A stretch of DNA of 64,000 nucleotides. Origin: Bradyrhizobium cajani (GTDB taxonomy: Bacteria > Pseudomonadota > Alphaproteobacteria > Rhizobiales > Xanthobacteraceae). Every line of letters begins with the position of its first letter. The first letter of the stretch is position 1. The DNA lies in assembly GCF_009759665.1 (NCBI RefSeq), contig NZ_WQNE01000011.1, positions 62,001 to 126,000 on the forward strand, read 5' to 3'. Both the position numbers and the translations under genes were made by a program. The notes under the pieces are model-generated. The model saw nothing but the letters and a program-made list of their open reading frames with translations. It was not told the origin of the DNA and did not search any database. Shown here in pieces: positions 8,791 to 19,130 of this stretch.

Positions 8791-9399
8791 ATGACAGCGG
8801 CCGTTTCGAACTCGAGCGAGGCGCGGACTGTTCCCGGAAGGGAGTGCGGAAGCTGCACGCTCTGTTGCAAGGTCTACAACGTGGTCGAGCTCGGCAAGGC
8901 CGCCGGCAAGTGGTGCTCGCATTGCAAGCCCGGCAGGGGCTGCACAATCCACGACAATCTGCCGAGCGAGTGCGCAGCGTTCAATTGTCTCTGGAAAACC
9001 ATGCCGGCGATATCCATGCAATGGAAGCCCGAGCAGTCGAAGATGGTGCTCACCCTGCATCCCGAGACCAACAACATCCAGGTCGTGGTTGATCCTGGCT
9101 TGCCATCGGCCTGGACCCGGCAGCCTTATCACAGCCAGTTGCGTCTGATGTCGAAGAACAACATGCCGAAAGGTCATCTCGTGGTGGTGTTCGTCAACGA
9201 GCTGGCGACGCTCATCCTGCCTGACCAGGATGTGCAACTCGGCGTCCTCACACGCGAGCAGGTCGTTTCGGTGACGCAGGAGTCCGGTCCCGGTGGCAGC
9301 GTCTATGAGGTCAAGATCTTCAACCGACGCACGACAGCCGACGGGCAGACCTTGGAAATGGCGTCAACATCCCGTCATCCCGTAAGGTCCGCCGCCTGA
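8791..9399 (+). CDS. Cysteine-cluster (YkgJ-like) protein
   Basis: 202 aa. The N-terminal third carries nine cysteines (C19, C22, C25, C26, C42, C45, C51, C61, C66) spaced CGSCTLCC ... WCSHC ... C ... SECAAFNC. This is the pattern of the YkgJ/UPF0153 zinc- or iron-sulfur-cluster proteins. The rest is a mixed domain without recognisable motif. Function is unknown for this subgroup. The start has no strong ribosome binding site. It stands alone between thiL and hppA and is followed by a terminator at 9562. Confidence 0.65.
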   Translation: MTAAVSNSSEARTVPGRECGSCTLCCKVYNVVELGKAAGKWCSHCKPGRGCTIHDNLPSECAAFNCLWKTMPAISMQWKPEQSKMVLTLHPETNNIQVVVDPGLPSAWTRQPYHSQLRLMSKNNMPKGHLVVVFVNELATLILPDQDVQLGVLTREQVVSVTQESGPGGSVYEVKIFNRRTTADGQTLEMASTSRHPVRSAA

Positions 9400-9561
9400 G
9401 GCGGAGGCAGGAGGGGTGGCCCTCGCCGATGTCGGCGAGCCGCTTGCAGGCATTTCCCAAAGCGGGCGTCTGCGACCTAAATACTTGCCGAGATCGGCTT
9501 TTTCGGCCTTATCCGGCGTTGCACCCTCAATTTGATTTTGGCAAGCTCGCAACCGACTAAG

Positions 9562-9590
9562 GCCGCCCCTTCGGGCAAGGGGCGGCTTTG
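9562..9590 (+). terminator. Rho-independent terminator after the cysteine-cluster gene
   Basis: Perfect 9-bp stem GCCGCCCCT / AGGGGCGGC with a seven-base loop, followed by TTTG. It isolates the downstream hppA from the upstream gene. Confidence 0.65.
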
Positions 9591-9670
9591 TTCAAAATCA
9601 AGGCGCCGCACCGCACGACGGACAACAAAAGGCGCCGGGGGTACATCAAGGATCTGAGGCAAAAAATCAC

Positions 9671-11791
<2,121 letters not shown>

Positions 11792-11812
11792 GCAGAACTG
11801 GTGAAGACAAGA

Positions 11813-11843
11813 CAAAACCCCGCGGCGCGAGCCGCGGGGTTTT
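11813..11843 (+). terminator. Rho-independent terminator of hppA
   Basis: Nine-base-pair GC stem CCCCGCGGC / GCCGCGGGG, loop GCGA, then TTTTTG. It lies 25 bases after the hppA stop. Confidence 0.9.
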
Positions 11844-11869
11844 TGATTGGCCGGCTGAGACCTCGCACC

Positions 11870-11984
11870 GCGTCATTGCGAGCCATCGGGTCCGCGCGGA
11901 GCGCGGCCCGATGACAGGCTGCGCGAAGCAATCCAGACTGGCTCAGCGGAAGACTCTGGATTGCGTCGCTGGGCTCGCAATGAC
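11870..11984. repeat. Palindromic intergenic repeat, family 3, interrupted by a smaller palindrome
   Basis: Outer arms CGTCATTGCGAGCC and GGCTCGCAATGACG with GAAGCAATCCAGACT / AGACTCTGGATTGC inside. Relative to the intact copy at 57802-57881 the left arm is split by an extra segment (11884-11919) that itself folds as ATCGGGTCCGCGC / GCGCGGCCCGAT. Confidence 0.75.
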
Positions 11985-12008
11985 GGTAGTTAGCGTTTGC
12001 GCGAACGC

Positions 12009-13010
12009 CTACTGCACGTCCATCTGCAGCCCTTCCTTCTGGATGATGCCGGCGAACTTCTTCGTCTCGGCGTCCACGAAGGCGGCGAACTGCTGCGGCG
12101 TACCGTAATCGGCGCGGGCGCCCATGGCGGCGATCTGCTTCTTGATGTCGTCGCGCTCAAGCATCGCCTTGACCTGGAGATTGAGCGCGTTGAGCACCTC
12201 GGGTGAGACCCCCTTCGGCAGGAAGATGGCGAACCACGAGGACACGTCGAAGTTCGCCAGCTCCGGCGCGCTCTCGCGCATGGTCGGCAGGTTCGGCGCA
12301 AGATCGCTGCGCTCAGTGGTGGTGACGCAGAGGCCATTGAGCGTGCCGTTCTGGACCTGCGGCAGGCTCGGATAGAGATTGTCGAACAGGATCTGGATGT
12401 CGCCGGCGAGTGCGGCCTGAAGTGCGGGGCCGGCGCCGCGGAACGGGATGTGCGTCATCTTCAGCCCGGTGAGCTGGAGGAACCAGGCGCCGGTGAGGTG
12501 AGGGCTCTGGCCGACGCCGGAGGAGGCATAGCTGAGCTTGTCCGGATTGGCCTTCAGGTACGCGATCAGCTCGGCAACCGACTTGATGCCGGTCTTCGGA
12601 TGCGCCGAGACGATGTTCGGAATCCGGATCATGTTGGAGACCGGCTGGAGCTGGTCTGGCTTGTAGGTGAGGTTCTTGAAGATGCTGTAGGCGATCGCGT
12701 TCGGGCCGGGATTGCCGACCAGGATGGTGTGGCCGTCCGGCTTGGCGCGGATCACCTCGGCCGCGCCGATCGTGCCGCCGCCGCCGGAGCGGTTTTCCAC
12801 GACGGCCGACTGGCCCCAGGCGGTTTGCAGATGCGCAGCCAGCAGCCGGCCCATCACGTCGGTCGAACCACCGGCCGCAGCCGGCACGACCAGGCGGACG
12901 TTTTCCGTCGGCTTCCAATCCGCCAGGCTCGATCGCGGCAGAATCGCTGCGGCCGAGAGGCCGGCAGCACCGGCGATCACGTGGCGGCGGGACAACAAAG
13001 TTTTAGGCAC
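12009..13010 (-). CDS. Bug-family (TctC-like) tripartite tricarboxylate transporter substrate-binding protein
   Basis: 333 aa from a GTG start at 13010, which has GGGAGAGG just upstream; an ATG 28 codons earlier would add residues ahead of the signal sequence. The N-terminus has a twin-arginine-type signal (SRRHVIAGAAGLSAAAILP), so the protein is periplasmic. Bug signatures: VRLVVPAAAGGSTDVMGRLL, VVENRSGGGGTIG, HIPFRGAGPALQAALAGDI. No membrane TctA/TctB genes are adjacent, as is common for orphan Bug proteins. The ligand cannot be predicted. It is convergent with hppA across the family 3 repeat. Confidence 0.88.
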   Translation of the reverse strand: MPKTLLSRRHVIAGAAGLSAAAILPRSSLADWKPTENVRLVVPAAAGGSTDVMGRLLAAHLQTAWGQSAVVENRSGGGGTIGAAEVIRAKPDGHTILVGNPGPNAIAYSIFKNLTYKPDQLQPVSNMIRIPNIVSAHPKTGIKSVAELIAYLKANPDKLSYASSGVGQSPHLTGAWFLQLTGLKMTHIPFRGAGPALQAALAGDIQILFDNLYPSLPQVQNGTLNGLCVTTTERSDLAPNLPTMRESAPELANFDVSSWFAIFLPKGVSPEVLNALNLQVKAMLERDDIKKQIAAMGARADYGTPQQFAAFVDAETKKFAGIIQKEGLQMDVQ

Positions 13011-13131
13011 GAATCCTCTCCCTGCTTTTTGCTTTGCAGGAAGGGTAGGGAACCCGACGCGGAACGGCAAGCCGCGCGCGACGGCAAGCGCCATGCGGGC
13101 AGTGGCAGGACGCCGCAGGCTCGAGGCTCAG

Positions 13132-13614
13132 TTAAAAGGCGAGCAGCTTGAACAGCGGCGTGAGGTAGCTCATTTCCTGACCCGAGGTCGGCGTGGTCCG
13201 GCTGATGAAGTCGAAGATCTTGCCGTCCTGGAGCCCGTAATTCGCAAGACGGCGCACGCGCCGGTTCTTGTCGAAATAGATCGCGATCACGCGCTGATCG
13301 ACCACCTTCTGGTTCATGAAGGCGACCGCGCGCTCCGAGCGCTGCGAAATGTAGTAGAACACCTCGCCGTCGAGGGTCGCGACGGTGGAGGGCGTGCCCA
13401 TCACGATCAGCACCTGGTCCTGGCTCGCGCCGATCGGAATCTGCTCCAGCGCGCCGGGCGGCAGGATGTAGCCCTTCTGGAATTGCTCACCTGTGCAGCC
13501 GGCAAGCGCGGCGCCGACCAGGGTCGCGGCCGCGAGCATGCGTAAGCCGCGCCAGCGTGCATGAAGGCCGCGCCGCTTGTCAGCGCGCAGGCTGGTCTGA
13601 TTGGTTGTCGTCAT
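13132..13614 (-). CDS. bamE: Outer membrane protein assembly factor BamE (SmpA/OmlA lipoprotein)
   Basis: 160 aa. A signal with lipobox LAGC (around residue 38) predicts an outer membrane lipoprotein. The mature part has the BamE/SmpA pattern: KGYILPPGALEQIPIGASQ, DQVLIVMGTPSTV, VFYYISQRSERAVAFM. BamE belongs to the BAM complex that inserts beta-barrel proteins. The ATG at 13614 is chosen because the preceding in-frame extension lacks a signal. It is divergent from the cytochrome bc1 chaperone gene (13713), the usual alphaproteobacterial arrangement. Confidence 0.9.
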   Translation of the reverse strand: MTTTNQTSLRADKRRGLHARWRGLRMLAAATLVGAALAGCTGEQFQKGYILPPGALEQIPIGASQDQVLIVMGTPSTVATLDGEVFYYISQRSERAVAFMNQKVVDQRVIAIYFDKNRRVRRLANYGLQDGKIFDFISRTTPTSGQEMSYLTPLFKLLAF

Positions 13615-13712
13615 TGCGGAACTGATTCCGTCCCCTTGCGTCGCGCGAGGCGCTGAAGTACCGGGCGGAGGCTCTGAATGCAACACGCGCGCGCCCGCCT
13701 GCGGAAACCACA

Positions 13713-14264
13713 ATGCTTTGGCCGTTCAATCACTTCAGGAAACCCCGGCTAACCCCGCCGGGCACCATCGAGGCCATCTATGGCATGATCGTGACGCAGG
13801 CGCGAGAACCCATATTTTACCGCGACTTGGGCGTGCCGGATACGGTTAACGGACGTTTCGACCTGTTGCTGCTGCATCTCTGGCTGCTGCTGCGCCGCCT
13901 GCGCACCGTCCAGGGCGCCACGGAGCTGTCGCAGGCACTGTTCGACCGCTTCTGCGAGGACATGGACGACAATCTGCGCGAGATGGGGGTGGGCGACCAG
14001 ACCGTGCCGAAGCGGATGCGGGCCTTTGGCGAGGCCTTTTACGGCCGCGTCCAGGCCTATGACCAGGCCATGGAGGGCGGCAGCGAGGCGCTGGCATCGG
14101 CCATCTGCAAGAATATCTTGAATGGCGCCGGCATGGATCAGGCGCGGCGGCTCGCGGCCTATGCCCGGGCCACCGAGGCCGATCTCGGCGGCACCAGCGA
14201 GGCCGCGCTGCTCGGCGCGTCCTTCAAATTTCCCCCGGCCTTCGCTGAGGATGTCACGCCATGA
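13713..14264 (+). CDS. Ubiquinol-cytochrome c chaperone (CBP3-like) family protein
   Basis: 183 aa, helical, soluble. Motifs such as TIEAIYGMIVTQAREPIFYRD and GRFDLLLLHLWLLLRRLR match the CBP3 family, which in mitochondria assists cytochrome bc1 assembly; a similar role in bacteria is inferred. It overlaps the following DUF177 gene by four bases (ATGA at 14261), so the two are co-translated. The pair sits between bamE and plsX, a conserved alphaproteobacterial layout. Confidence 0.88.
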   Translation: MLWPFNHFRKPRLTPPGTIEAIYGMIVTQAREPIFYRDLGVPDTVNGRFDLLLLHLWLLLRRLRTVQGATELSQALFDRFCEDMDDNLREMGVGDQTVPKRMRAFGEAFYGRVQAYDQAMEGGSEALASAICKNILNGAGMDQARRLAAYARATEADLGGTSEAALLGASFKFPPAFAEDVTP

Positions 14265-14830
14265 CCAGACCAAATGCCGGATCCGAGCCAGATCCCTGGC
14301 GGGCGCCCGTGATTGTCGCCCAGATTCCCGATGCCGGCCTGCGTCGCGAGATCGAGGCCTCCGCCGCCGAACGCAAGGCGATGGCCGAAGTCGCGGGCCT
14401 GCGCGAGATCCTGTCCGCGAAGGCCGACTTCGACGTCGTGCCGAAGAGCGGCGGCCGGTTTCAGGTCACGGGCACCGTGCGGGCCCGGGTCGGTCAGACC
14501 TGTGTCGTCACGCTCGATCCGATCGAGAGCGAGATCGACGAGGAGGTTGACCTGATGTTCGCCCCCGAGGCCGAGGCCCGGCGGTTGGCCGACCTGATCG
14601 AGGAGGGCCAGGACGACGAGGAGCCGCCGGAGGTCGCTGATCCGCCGGAGGCGATCGTCAACGGCATCATCGATCTCGGCAGGCTCGCCACCGACGCGCT
14701 GTTCCTGGCGATCGACCCTTATCCCCGGAAGGATGGGGCCGTGTTCGAGGCGGAGGTCACCGCCCCCGATCCGGAAGACCATCCCTTCGCGGCGCTGAAG
14801 GCACTCCAGGACAAGAAGAAGGGCCCATAG
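14261..14830 (+). CDS. DUF177 (YceD-like) protein
   Basis: 189 aa. The sequence has the DUF177 pattern with GTVRARVGQTCVVTLDPIES around residues 70-90 followed by an acidic block (EEGQDDEEPPEVADPPEAI) and DLGRLATDALFLAIDPYPRK. In many bacteria the family is linked to 23S rRNA accumulation and lies next to rpmF; here it lies next to the bc1 chaperone and plsX, as is usual for Rhizobiales. The start overlaps the upstream stop by four bases. Confidence 0.88.
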   Translation: MTRPNAGSEPDPWRAPVIVAQIPDAGLRREIEASAAERKAMAEVAGLREILSAKADFDVVPKSGGRFQVTGTVRARVGQTCVVTLDPIESEIDEEVDLMFAPEAEARRLADLIEEGQDDEEPPEVADPPEAIVNGIIDLGRLATDALFLAIDPYPRKDGAVFEAEVTAPDPEDHPFAALKALQDKKKGP

Positions 14831-15125
14831 TCCGCTCGGTCCCCGTAAGAACGCTTTACGCCCCGAGGCGGGTTTGCCAGGATGGTTTGAGAGGCTTGAT
14901 TATCCGTTTGATTTCAATGTGCTTCTTGCGAAATGGCGAATCCGTTGCCGGATCGTGCGGAATCCAAAAGGCTGGGGGCAAGAGGTTGTTTCGCGATGAC
15001 AAAACGCTATTGTCGCGCCCCGGTCCGGGTGCGGCGTGGCGCTTGACCGGTCGCCATGTCCATGGCGAACCCATTTTGCGGCCCCGCTAGCACAGACCGC
15101 ACCAGACCAGGTTTCCAGGACTTTT

Positions 15126-16187
15126 ATGCCAAGCAAGGTTCGCATCGCGCTGGACGCCATGGGAGGCGATGTCGGCTCCGCCGTGGTCATTCCAGGCGCT
15201 GCCATCTCGCTTCAGCGGCATCGCGATAGCGAATTCCTCCTGGTCGGCGACCGCGCCAGGATCGAGCCCGAGCTCGACCGCCACCCCGCGCTGAAGGCCG
15301 CCTCGAAGATCATCCACACCGACGTTGCCGTCAGCGGCTCGGACAAGCCGCGCCAGGCGCTGCGGCGCGGCCGCAAGACCTCCTCGATGTGGCTCGCGAT
15401 CGATGCCGTGAAGAAGGGCGAGGCGGATGTCGCGATCTCCGCCGGCAATACCGGCGCGCTGATGGCGATGGCGCGCTTCCACTTGCGCACGCTGCCGGGC
15501 ATCGACCGTCCGGCCATCTCGGCGATATGGCCGACCATGCGCGGCGAGTCCGTCGTGCTCGACCTCGGCGCGACCCTCGGCGGCGATGCGCACCACCTGG
15601 TGTCGATGGCGGTGATGGGCGCGGCCAAGGCCAGTGTGCTATTCAACAAGAAGCGGCCCACGGTCGGGCTGCTCAACATCGGCGCCGAGGAGATCAAGGG
15701 CCACGAGGAGATCCGCGAGGCCAGCGAGATCCTGCGGGCGCGGAACCTGCCCGAACTCGACTATATCGGCTTCGTCGAGGGGGACGGTATCGGCAAGGGC
15801 TTGGCCGACGTCATCGTCACCGAGGGTTTCAGCGGCAATATCGCGCTGAAGGCCGCCGAGGGAACCGCGCGGCAGATGGCGGAATTACTCCGCAACGAGA
15901 TGCGGCGGAGCTGGCTGTCCAAGCTCGGCTACGTCTTCGCCCGCAGCGCCTTCCAGGCCCTGCGCGACAAGATGGACCCCAACAAGTCCAATGGCGGCGT
16001 GCTGCTGGGACTGAACGGGGTCGTGGTCAAGAGCCACGGTGGAACCAACGCCGAAGGCTTTGCCTATGCGATCGATGTTGGCTATGAGATGGCTCACTAC
16101 GATCTCCTGAACAAGATCAATCAGATGCTCAACCGCGAGGGTGGTGCACTTAGTTCCGTGCAGGCCGCGCAGGAGGCTGTTTCGTGA
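15126..16187 (+). CDS. plsX: Phosphate acyltransferase PlsX
   Basis: 353 aa. PlsX makes acyl-phosphate from acyl-ACP for phosphatidic acid synthesis at the inner membrane surface. Family marks: IALDAMGGDVG at the N-terminus, ISAGNTGALMA (about 97-107), GFVEGDGIGKGLADVIVTEGF and SNGGVLLGLNGVVVKSHG near the C-terminus. The ATG at 15126 gives the expected N-terminus. The stop overlaps the GTG start of fabH (GTGA at 16184-16187), indicating translational coupling in the plsX-fabH-ihfA-merR order typical of alphaproteobacteria. Confidence 0.96.
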   Translation: MPSKVRIALDAMGGDVGSAVVIPGAAISLQRHRDSEFLLVGDRARIEPELDRHPALKAASKIIHTDVAVSGSDKPRQALRRGRKTSSMWLAIDAVKKGEADVAISAGNTGALMAMARFHLRTLPGIDRPAISAIWPTMRGESVVLDLGATLGGDAHHLVSMAVMGAAKASVLFNKKRPTVGLLNIGAEEIKGHEEIREASEILRARNLPELDYIGFVEGDGIGKGLADVIVTEGFSGNIALKAAEGTARQMAELLRNEMRRSWLSKLGYVFARSAFQALRDKMDPNKSNGGVLLGLNGVVVKSHGGTNAEGFAYAIDVGYEMAHYDLLNKINQMLNREGGALSSVQAAQEAVS

Positions 16188-17164
16188 CGAAAATTCGTTC
16201 GGTCGTGCTTGGCTGCGGCTCTTACCTGCCGGAGCAGGTGGTGACCAACGCCCAACTGGCGGCGCGCATCGACACCTCCGACGAGTGGATCGTGCAGCGC
16301 ACCGGCATTCGCGAGCGGCACGTCGCGGCCGAGGGCGAGTTCACCTCGCATCTGGCGATCAAGGCGGCGCAGGCCGCGCTCACCGATGCCGGTGTCGACG
16401 CACAGTCGATCGAGCTGATCGTGCTGGCGACCTCGACGCCCGATAACACCTTTCCCGCGAGCGCCGTCGCCGTGCAGCACGGGCTCGGCATCAACCATGG
16501 CGCCGCTTTCGACCTGCAAGCGGTGTGCTCGGGCTTCGTGTTCGCGCTCGCGACCGCCGACAATTTCCTGCGCACCGGCGCCTACAAGCGCGCGCTGGTG
16601 ATCGGCGCCGAGACCTTCTCGCGCATCCTCGACTGGAACGACCGCGGCACCTGCGTGCTGTTCGGCGACGGCGCCGGCGCGGTCGTGCTCGAGGCGCAGG
16701 AGCAGCCGGGCAACGCCGCGACCGACCGCGGCATCGTGACCACCCATCTGCGTTCCGATGGCCGCCACAAGGCAAAACTGTTCGTCGACGGCGGGCCGTC
16801 CTCGACCCAGACCGTCGGCCATCTGCGCATGGAGGGCCGCGAGGTCTTCAAGCATGCGGTCGGCATGATCACCGACGTGATCGTCGACGCCTTCGAGGCG
16901 ACCGGGCTCAATGCCGACAGCATCGACTGGTTCGTGCCGCACCAGGCCAACAAGCGAATCATCGACGCGTCCGCGCACAAGCTCCATATCGCGCCGGAGA
17001 AGGTGGTGCTGACGGTGGACCGTCACGGCAACACCTCGGCCGCCTCGATCCCGCTGGCGCTGGCGGTGGCGCGCAAGGACGGCCGCATCAAGAAGGGCGA
17101 CCTGGTCCTGCTCGAGGCCATGGGCGGCGGCTTCACCTGGGGCTCTGCGCTGGTGCGCTGGTAG
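16184..17164 (+). CDS. fabH: 3-oxoacyl-[acyl-carrier-protein] synthase III
   Basis: 326 aa with a GTG start overlapping plsX by four bases. FabH condenses acetyl-CoA with malonyl-ACP to start fatty acid synthesis. The Cys-His-Asn triad is present: C115 in QAVCSGFVFAL, H253 in WFVPHQANKRI and N283 in HGNTSAAS. The family loop DEWIVQRTGIRERH (33-46) is intact. It is the standard length. ihfA follows after 132 bases. Confidence 0.96.
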   Translation: MTKIRSVVLGCGSYLPEQVVTNAQLAARIDTSDEWIVQRTGIRERHVAAEGEFTSHLAIKAAQAALTDAGVDAQSIELIVLATSTPDNTFPASAVAVQHGLGINHGAAFDLQAVCSGFVFALATADNFLRTGAYKRALVIGAETFSRILDWNDRGTCVLFGDGAGAVVLEAQEQPGNAATDRGIVTTHLRSDGRHKAKLFVDGGPSSTQTVGHLRMEGREVFKHAVGMITDVIVDAFEATGLNADSIDWFVPHQANKRIIDASAHKLHIAPEKVVLTVDRHGNTSAASIPLALAVARKDGRIKKGDLVLLEAMGGGFTWGSALVRW

Positions 17165-17296
17165 CCACAGTCGATAAAATTTTGCCCGAATCAGCGCCGA
17201 TTATCGATGCGTCTGCATTGATGAGCGCTGTTGACCGCCGTATTGTAACCTCCTAATTTCAGACAACAATTGTTCGCCGTGATGTGGGGCAGGGCG

Positions 17297-17638
17297 ATGA
17301 CCGATCAAAGTAAAACCGTAACGCGTGTTGACCTGTGCGAAGCCGTCTACCAGAAGGTGGGCCTGTCGCGCACGGAATCGTCCGCCTTTGTGGAACTCGT
17401 GCTGAAGGAGATCACCGATTGCCTTGAAAAGGGCGAGACGGTGAAACTGTCGTCGTTCGGTTCCTTCATGGTCCGCAAGAAGGGTCAGCGCATCGGCCGC
17501 AACCCGAAGACCGGCACCGAGGTGCCGATCTCGCCGCGCCGGGTGATGGTGTTCAAGCCGTCGGCGATCCTGAAGCAGCGGATCAATTCCCAGCACCGCA
17601 CCAATGGCGATGCCACCAAGGCTCAACCCGAGGCGTAA
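17297..17638 (+). CDS. ihfA: Integration host factor subunit alpha
   Basis: 113 aa, slightly longer than the E. coli subunit because of a C-terminal extension (NSQHRTNGDATKAQPEA). IHF-alpha with IHF-beta binds and bends DNA. The HU/IHF fold is clear: TVTRVDLCEAVYQKVGLSRT, KLSSFGSFMVRKKGQR, and the DNA-intercalating arm GRNPKTGTEVPISPRRVMVF. The ATG at 17297 gives the normal N-terminus; earlier starts add residues not seen in the family. The merR gene begins 25 bases downstream, the usual partner position. Confidence 0.95.
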   Translation: MTDQSKTVTRVDLCEAVYQKVGLSRTESSAFVELVLKEITDCLEKGETVKLSSFGSFMVRKKGQRIGRNPKTGTEVPISPRRVMVFKPSAILKQRINSQHRTNGDATKAQPEA

Positions 17639-17662
17639 CCGCCTTTCGGAAAGGATTGGCAT

Positions 17663-18238
17663 TTGGACAAGGCGCCGGATGCGTTCCGAACCATCAGCGA
17701 AGTAGCGCAGGAACTCGACATTCCGCAGCACGTGCTGCGTTTCTGGGAGACCCGTTTCTCCCAGATCAAGCCGATGAAGCGCAGCGGCGGCCGCCGCTAT
17801 TACCGCCCCGACGACGTCGACCTGCTCAAGGGCATCCGCCGCCTGCTCTACGGGGAGGGCTACACCATCCGCGGGGTGCAGCGGATCCTCAAAGAGCACG
17901 GCATCAAATCGGTGCAGGGCCTCGCCGACGGCGCCGCCGCCGTCTCCTTCGGGGCGATCGAGGACGCCATCGGCGCGAGCCTGATGGAGCCCGACGACGA
18001 GGCGCCGATCAAGGGCATCACCGACACCGACGATGACGACTACCAGGGCGAGGAGGAGGAAGGCATCGACTTCCGCTTCGCCGAGATCGACGACGAGGAA
18101 ATCCTCACCACCTTCCGCAAGGGCGGCGCCGCCGCACCCGCCGGCCCCAGCGCGATCGACCGGGAGCGCCTGGGACGGGCGCTCGCCGACCTCGTCGCCT
18201 GCCGGGAGATGCTGGACCAGGCGCTGAAGGACGGGTAG
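17663..18238 (+). CDS. MerR-family transcriptional regulator, ihfA-linked type
   Basis: 191 aa with a TTG start preceded by GGAAAGGA. The N-terminal winged helix (about 8-78) has the MerR marks ISEVAQELDIPQHVLRFWE and RRYYRPDDVDLLKGIRRLLYGEGYTIRGVQ. The C-terminal half is acidic (DDDDYQGEEEEGIDF) and lacks the cysteines of metal-sensing MerR proteins, so it probably does not sense metal. Its position directly after ihfA is conserved in many proteobacteria; the target is unknown. Confidence 0.88.
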   Translation: MDKAPDAFRTISEVAQELDIPQHVLRFWETRFSQIKPMKRSGGRRYYRPDDVDLLKGIRRLLYGEGYTIRGVQRILKEHGIKSVQGLADGAAAVSFGAIEDAIGASLMEPDDEAPIKGITDTDDDDYQGEEEEGIDFRFAEIDDEEILTTFRKGGAAAPAGPSAIDRERLGRALADLVACREMLDQALKDG

Positions 18239-18365
18239 GGCCGGTCCGTCGGCTTTGCGGCCAGTTCCGGGGGCTTTGGACATCAGCCCAATCGGGGAGA
18301 GAGGCACCAAAATGGTGCGGCCTCGCCTTGCGCAAAGCAGCGATCCTAGCTAATGGAACGACGTT

Positions 18366-18443
18366 CGGAGCGTGGCGCAGCCCGGTTAGCGCACTAGTCT
18401 GGGAGACTAGGGGTCGGAGGTTCAAATCCTCTCGCTCCGACCA
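18366..18443 (+). tRNA. tRNA-Pro (anticodon GGG), CCA encoded
   Basis: Acceptor stem CGGAGCG (18366-18372) pairs with CGCTCCG (18433-18439); discriminator A and an encoded CCA follow. The anticodon arm is CTAGT-CTGGGAG-ACTAG, giving anticodon GGG. The T arm GGAGGTTCAAATCCTCTC is regular. A run of six T follows immediately. The gene stands at the boundary between the conserved ihfA-merR region and a low-GC accessory strip, a frequent integration position for mobile DNA. Confidence 0.95.
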
Positions 18444-18760
18444 TTTTTTCAAACTCATCTGTCGGGTGGACTGACCGTCGGTGTGGGATTTGCTCCCGAG
18501 CGGCGGCGGATGTGCGACGATTCGGGGCGGGTGACCGCCCCGGTGGCCGGCGCACGAAAATGTCGAAAACAACCCCATGCACAGTAGCGACGTCATTGGA
18601 AGATAACGTTTTTCCGAAGCGATTTGACGCGTCGGGCAAAACAGGGGCATGATGTCATCGTGCCGGGCTTGCGGGATGACTTCGGAGCGCGACCTCCTGA
18701 AGCGTGGCGCAGCACGACTGCGATCTCCGGCGCCCCCTTCCTCGGCAGCTGAATCACGAT
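18444..18760. other. Gene-free stretch downstream of tRNA-Pro
   Basis: No supportable gene, promoter or repeat was recognised. No second copy of the tRNA 3' end was found in the window. The sequence runs into the methyltransferase remnant at 18761 and may be eroded mobile DNA (inference). Confidence 0.4.
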
Positions 18761-18887
18761 GGCGCGGCCGAGACGACCGGCCGCCGCTGTTTCGGCATCG
18801 AACTCAGCCCCGACTATTGCGGGCTGGCGATCGCGCTGGGAGCAGCTGACAGGCCGCAAGGCCAAACTGCTTTCGAGAGCCTCGTGA
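18761..18887 (+). pseudogene. Remnant of a DNA methyltransferase (N4/N6 methylase) C-terminus
   Basis: Translation from 18764 reads AAETTGRRCFGIELSPDY then CGLAIA, which is the C-terminal motif of phage- and island-type DNA methylases (usual form: a GRR-C-GIEL-P-Y block followed by RW). At 18833-18834 the frame must shift to continue as RWEQLTGRKAKLL and a stop at 18885. The simplest explanation is loss of one GC dinucleotide in GCGCGC. The catalytic and SAM motifs upstream are missing, so this is a truncated and frameshifted relic. It lies 320 bases from tRNA-Pro. Confidence 0.6.
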
Positions 18888-19130
18888 AGCGGAGGAGGGC
18901 GGCGCACTGCCGAAGTGGGCGCCTCGGCCCGGCGGATGTACCCAGGAACGGACTAGGAGCTCTCTCGGAAAGCAAGTTCGGCTTTGGCCCACGATTCGGA
19001 CATCAACTTTGGCAATCGGAATGCCAGCTAAGGGCCAGAAGGCGACCTAGGAGCTCGCGTTTACGTTTAGCTTGGTATTCCGTTAACGTCCCTCGATCAA
19101 TGTCTCAAAAGAGAGCTGGAGGTGGGAGCT
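18888..19130. other. Gene-free stretch before the small secreted-protein gene
   Basis: Nothing coding recognised. The strong ribosome binding site GGAGGTGGGAG at 19117-19127 belongs to the next gene. GC content starts to fall here. Confidence 0.35.

Noticed and set aside
12009..13094. Earlier ATG start (13094) for the Bug-family protein
   Set aside because: The extra residues precede a clear signal sequence, and the GTG at 13010 has a much better ribosome binding site.
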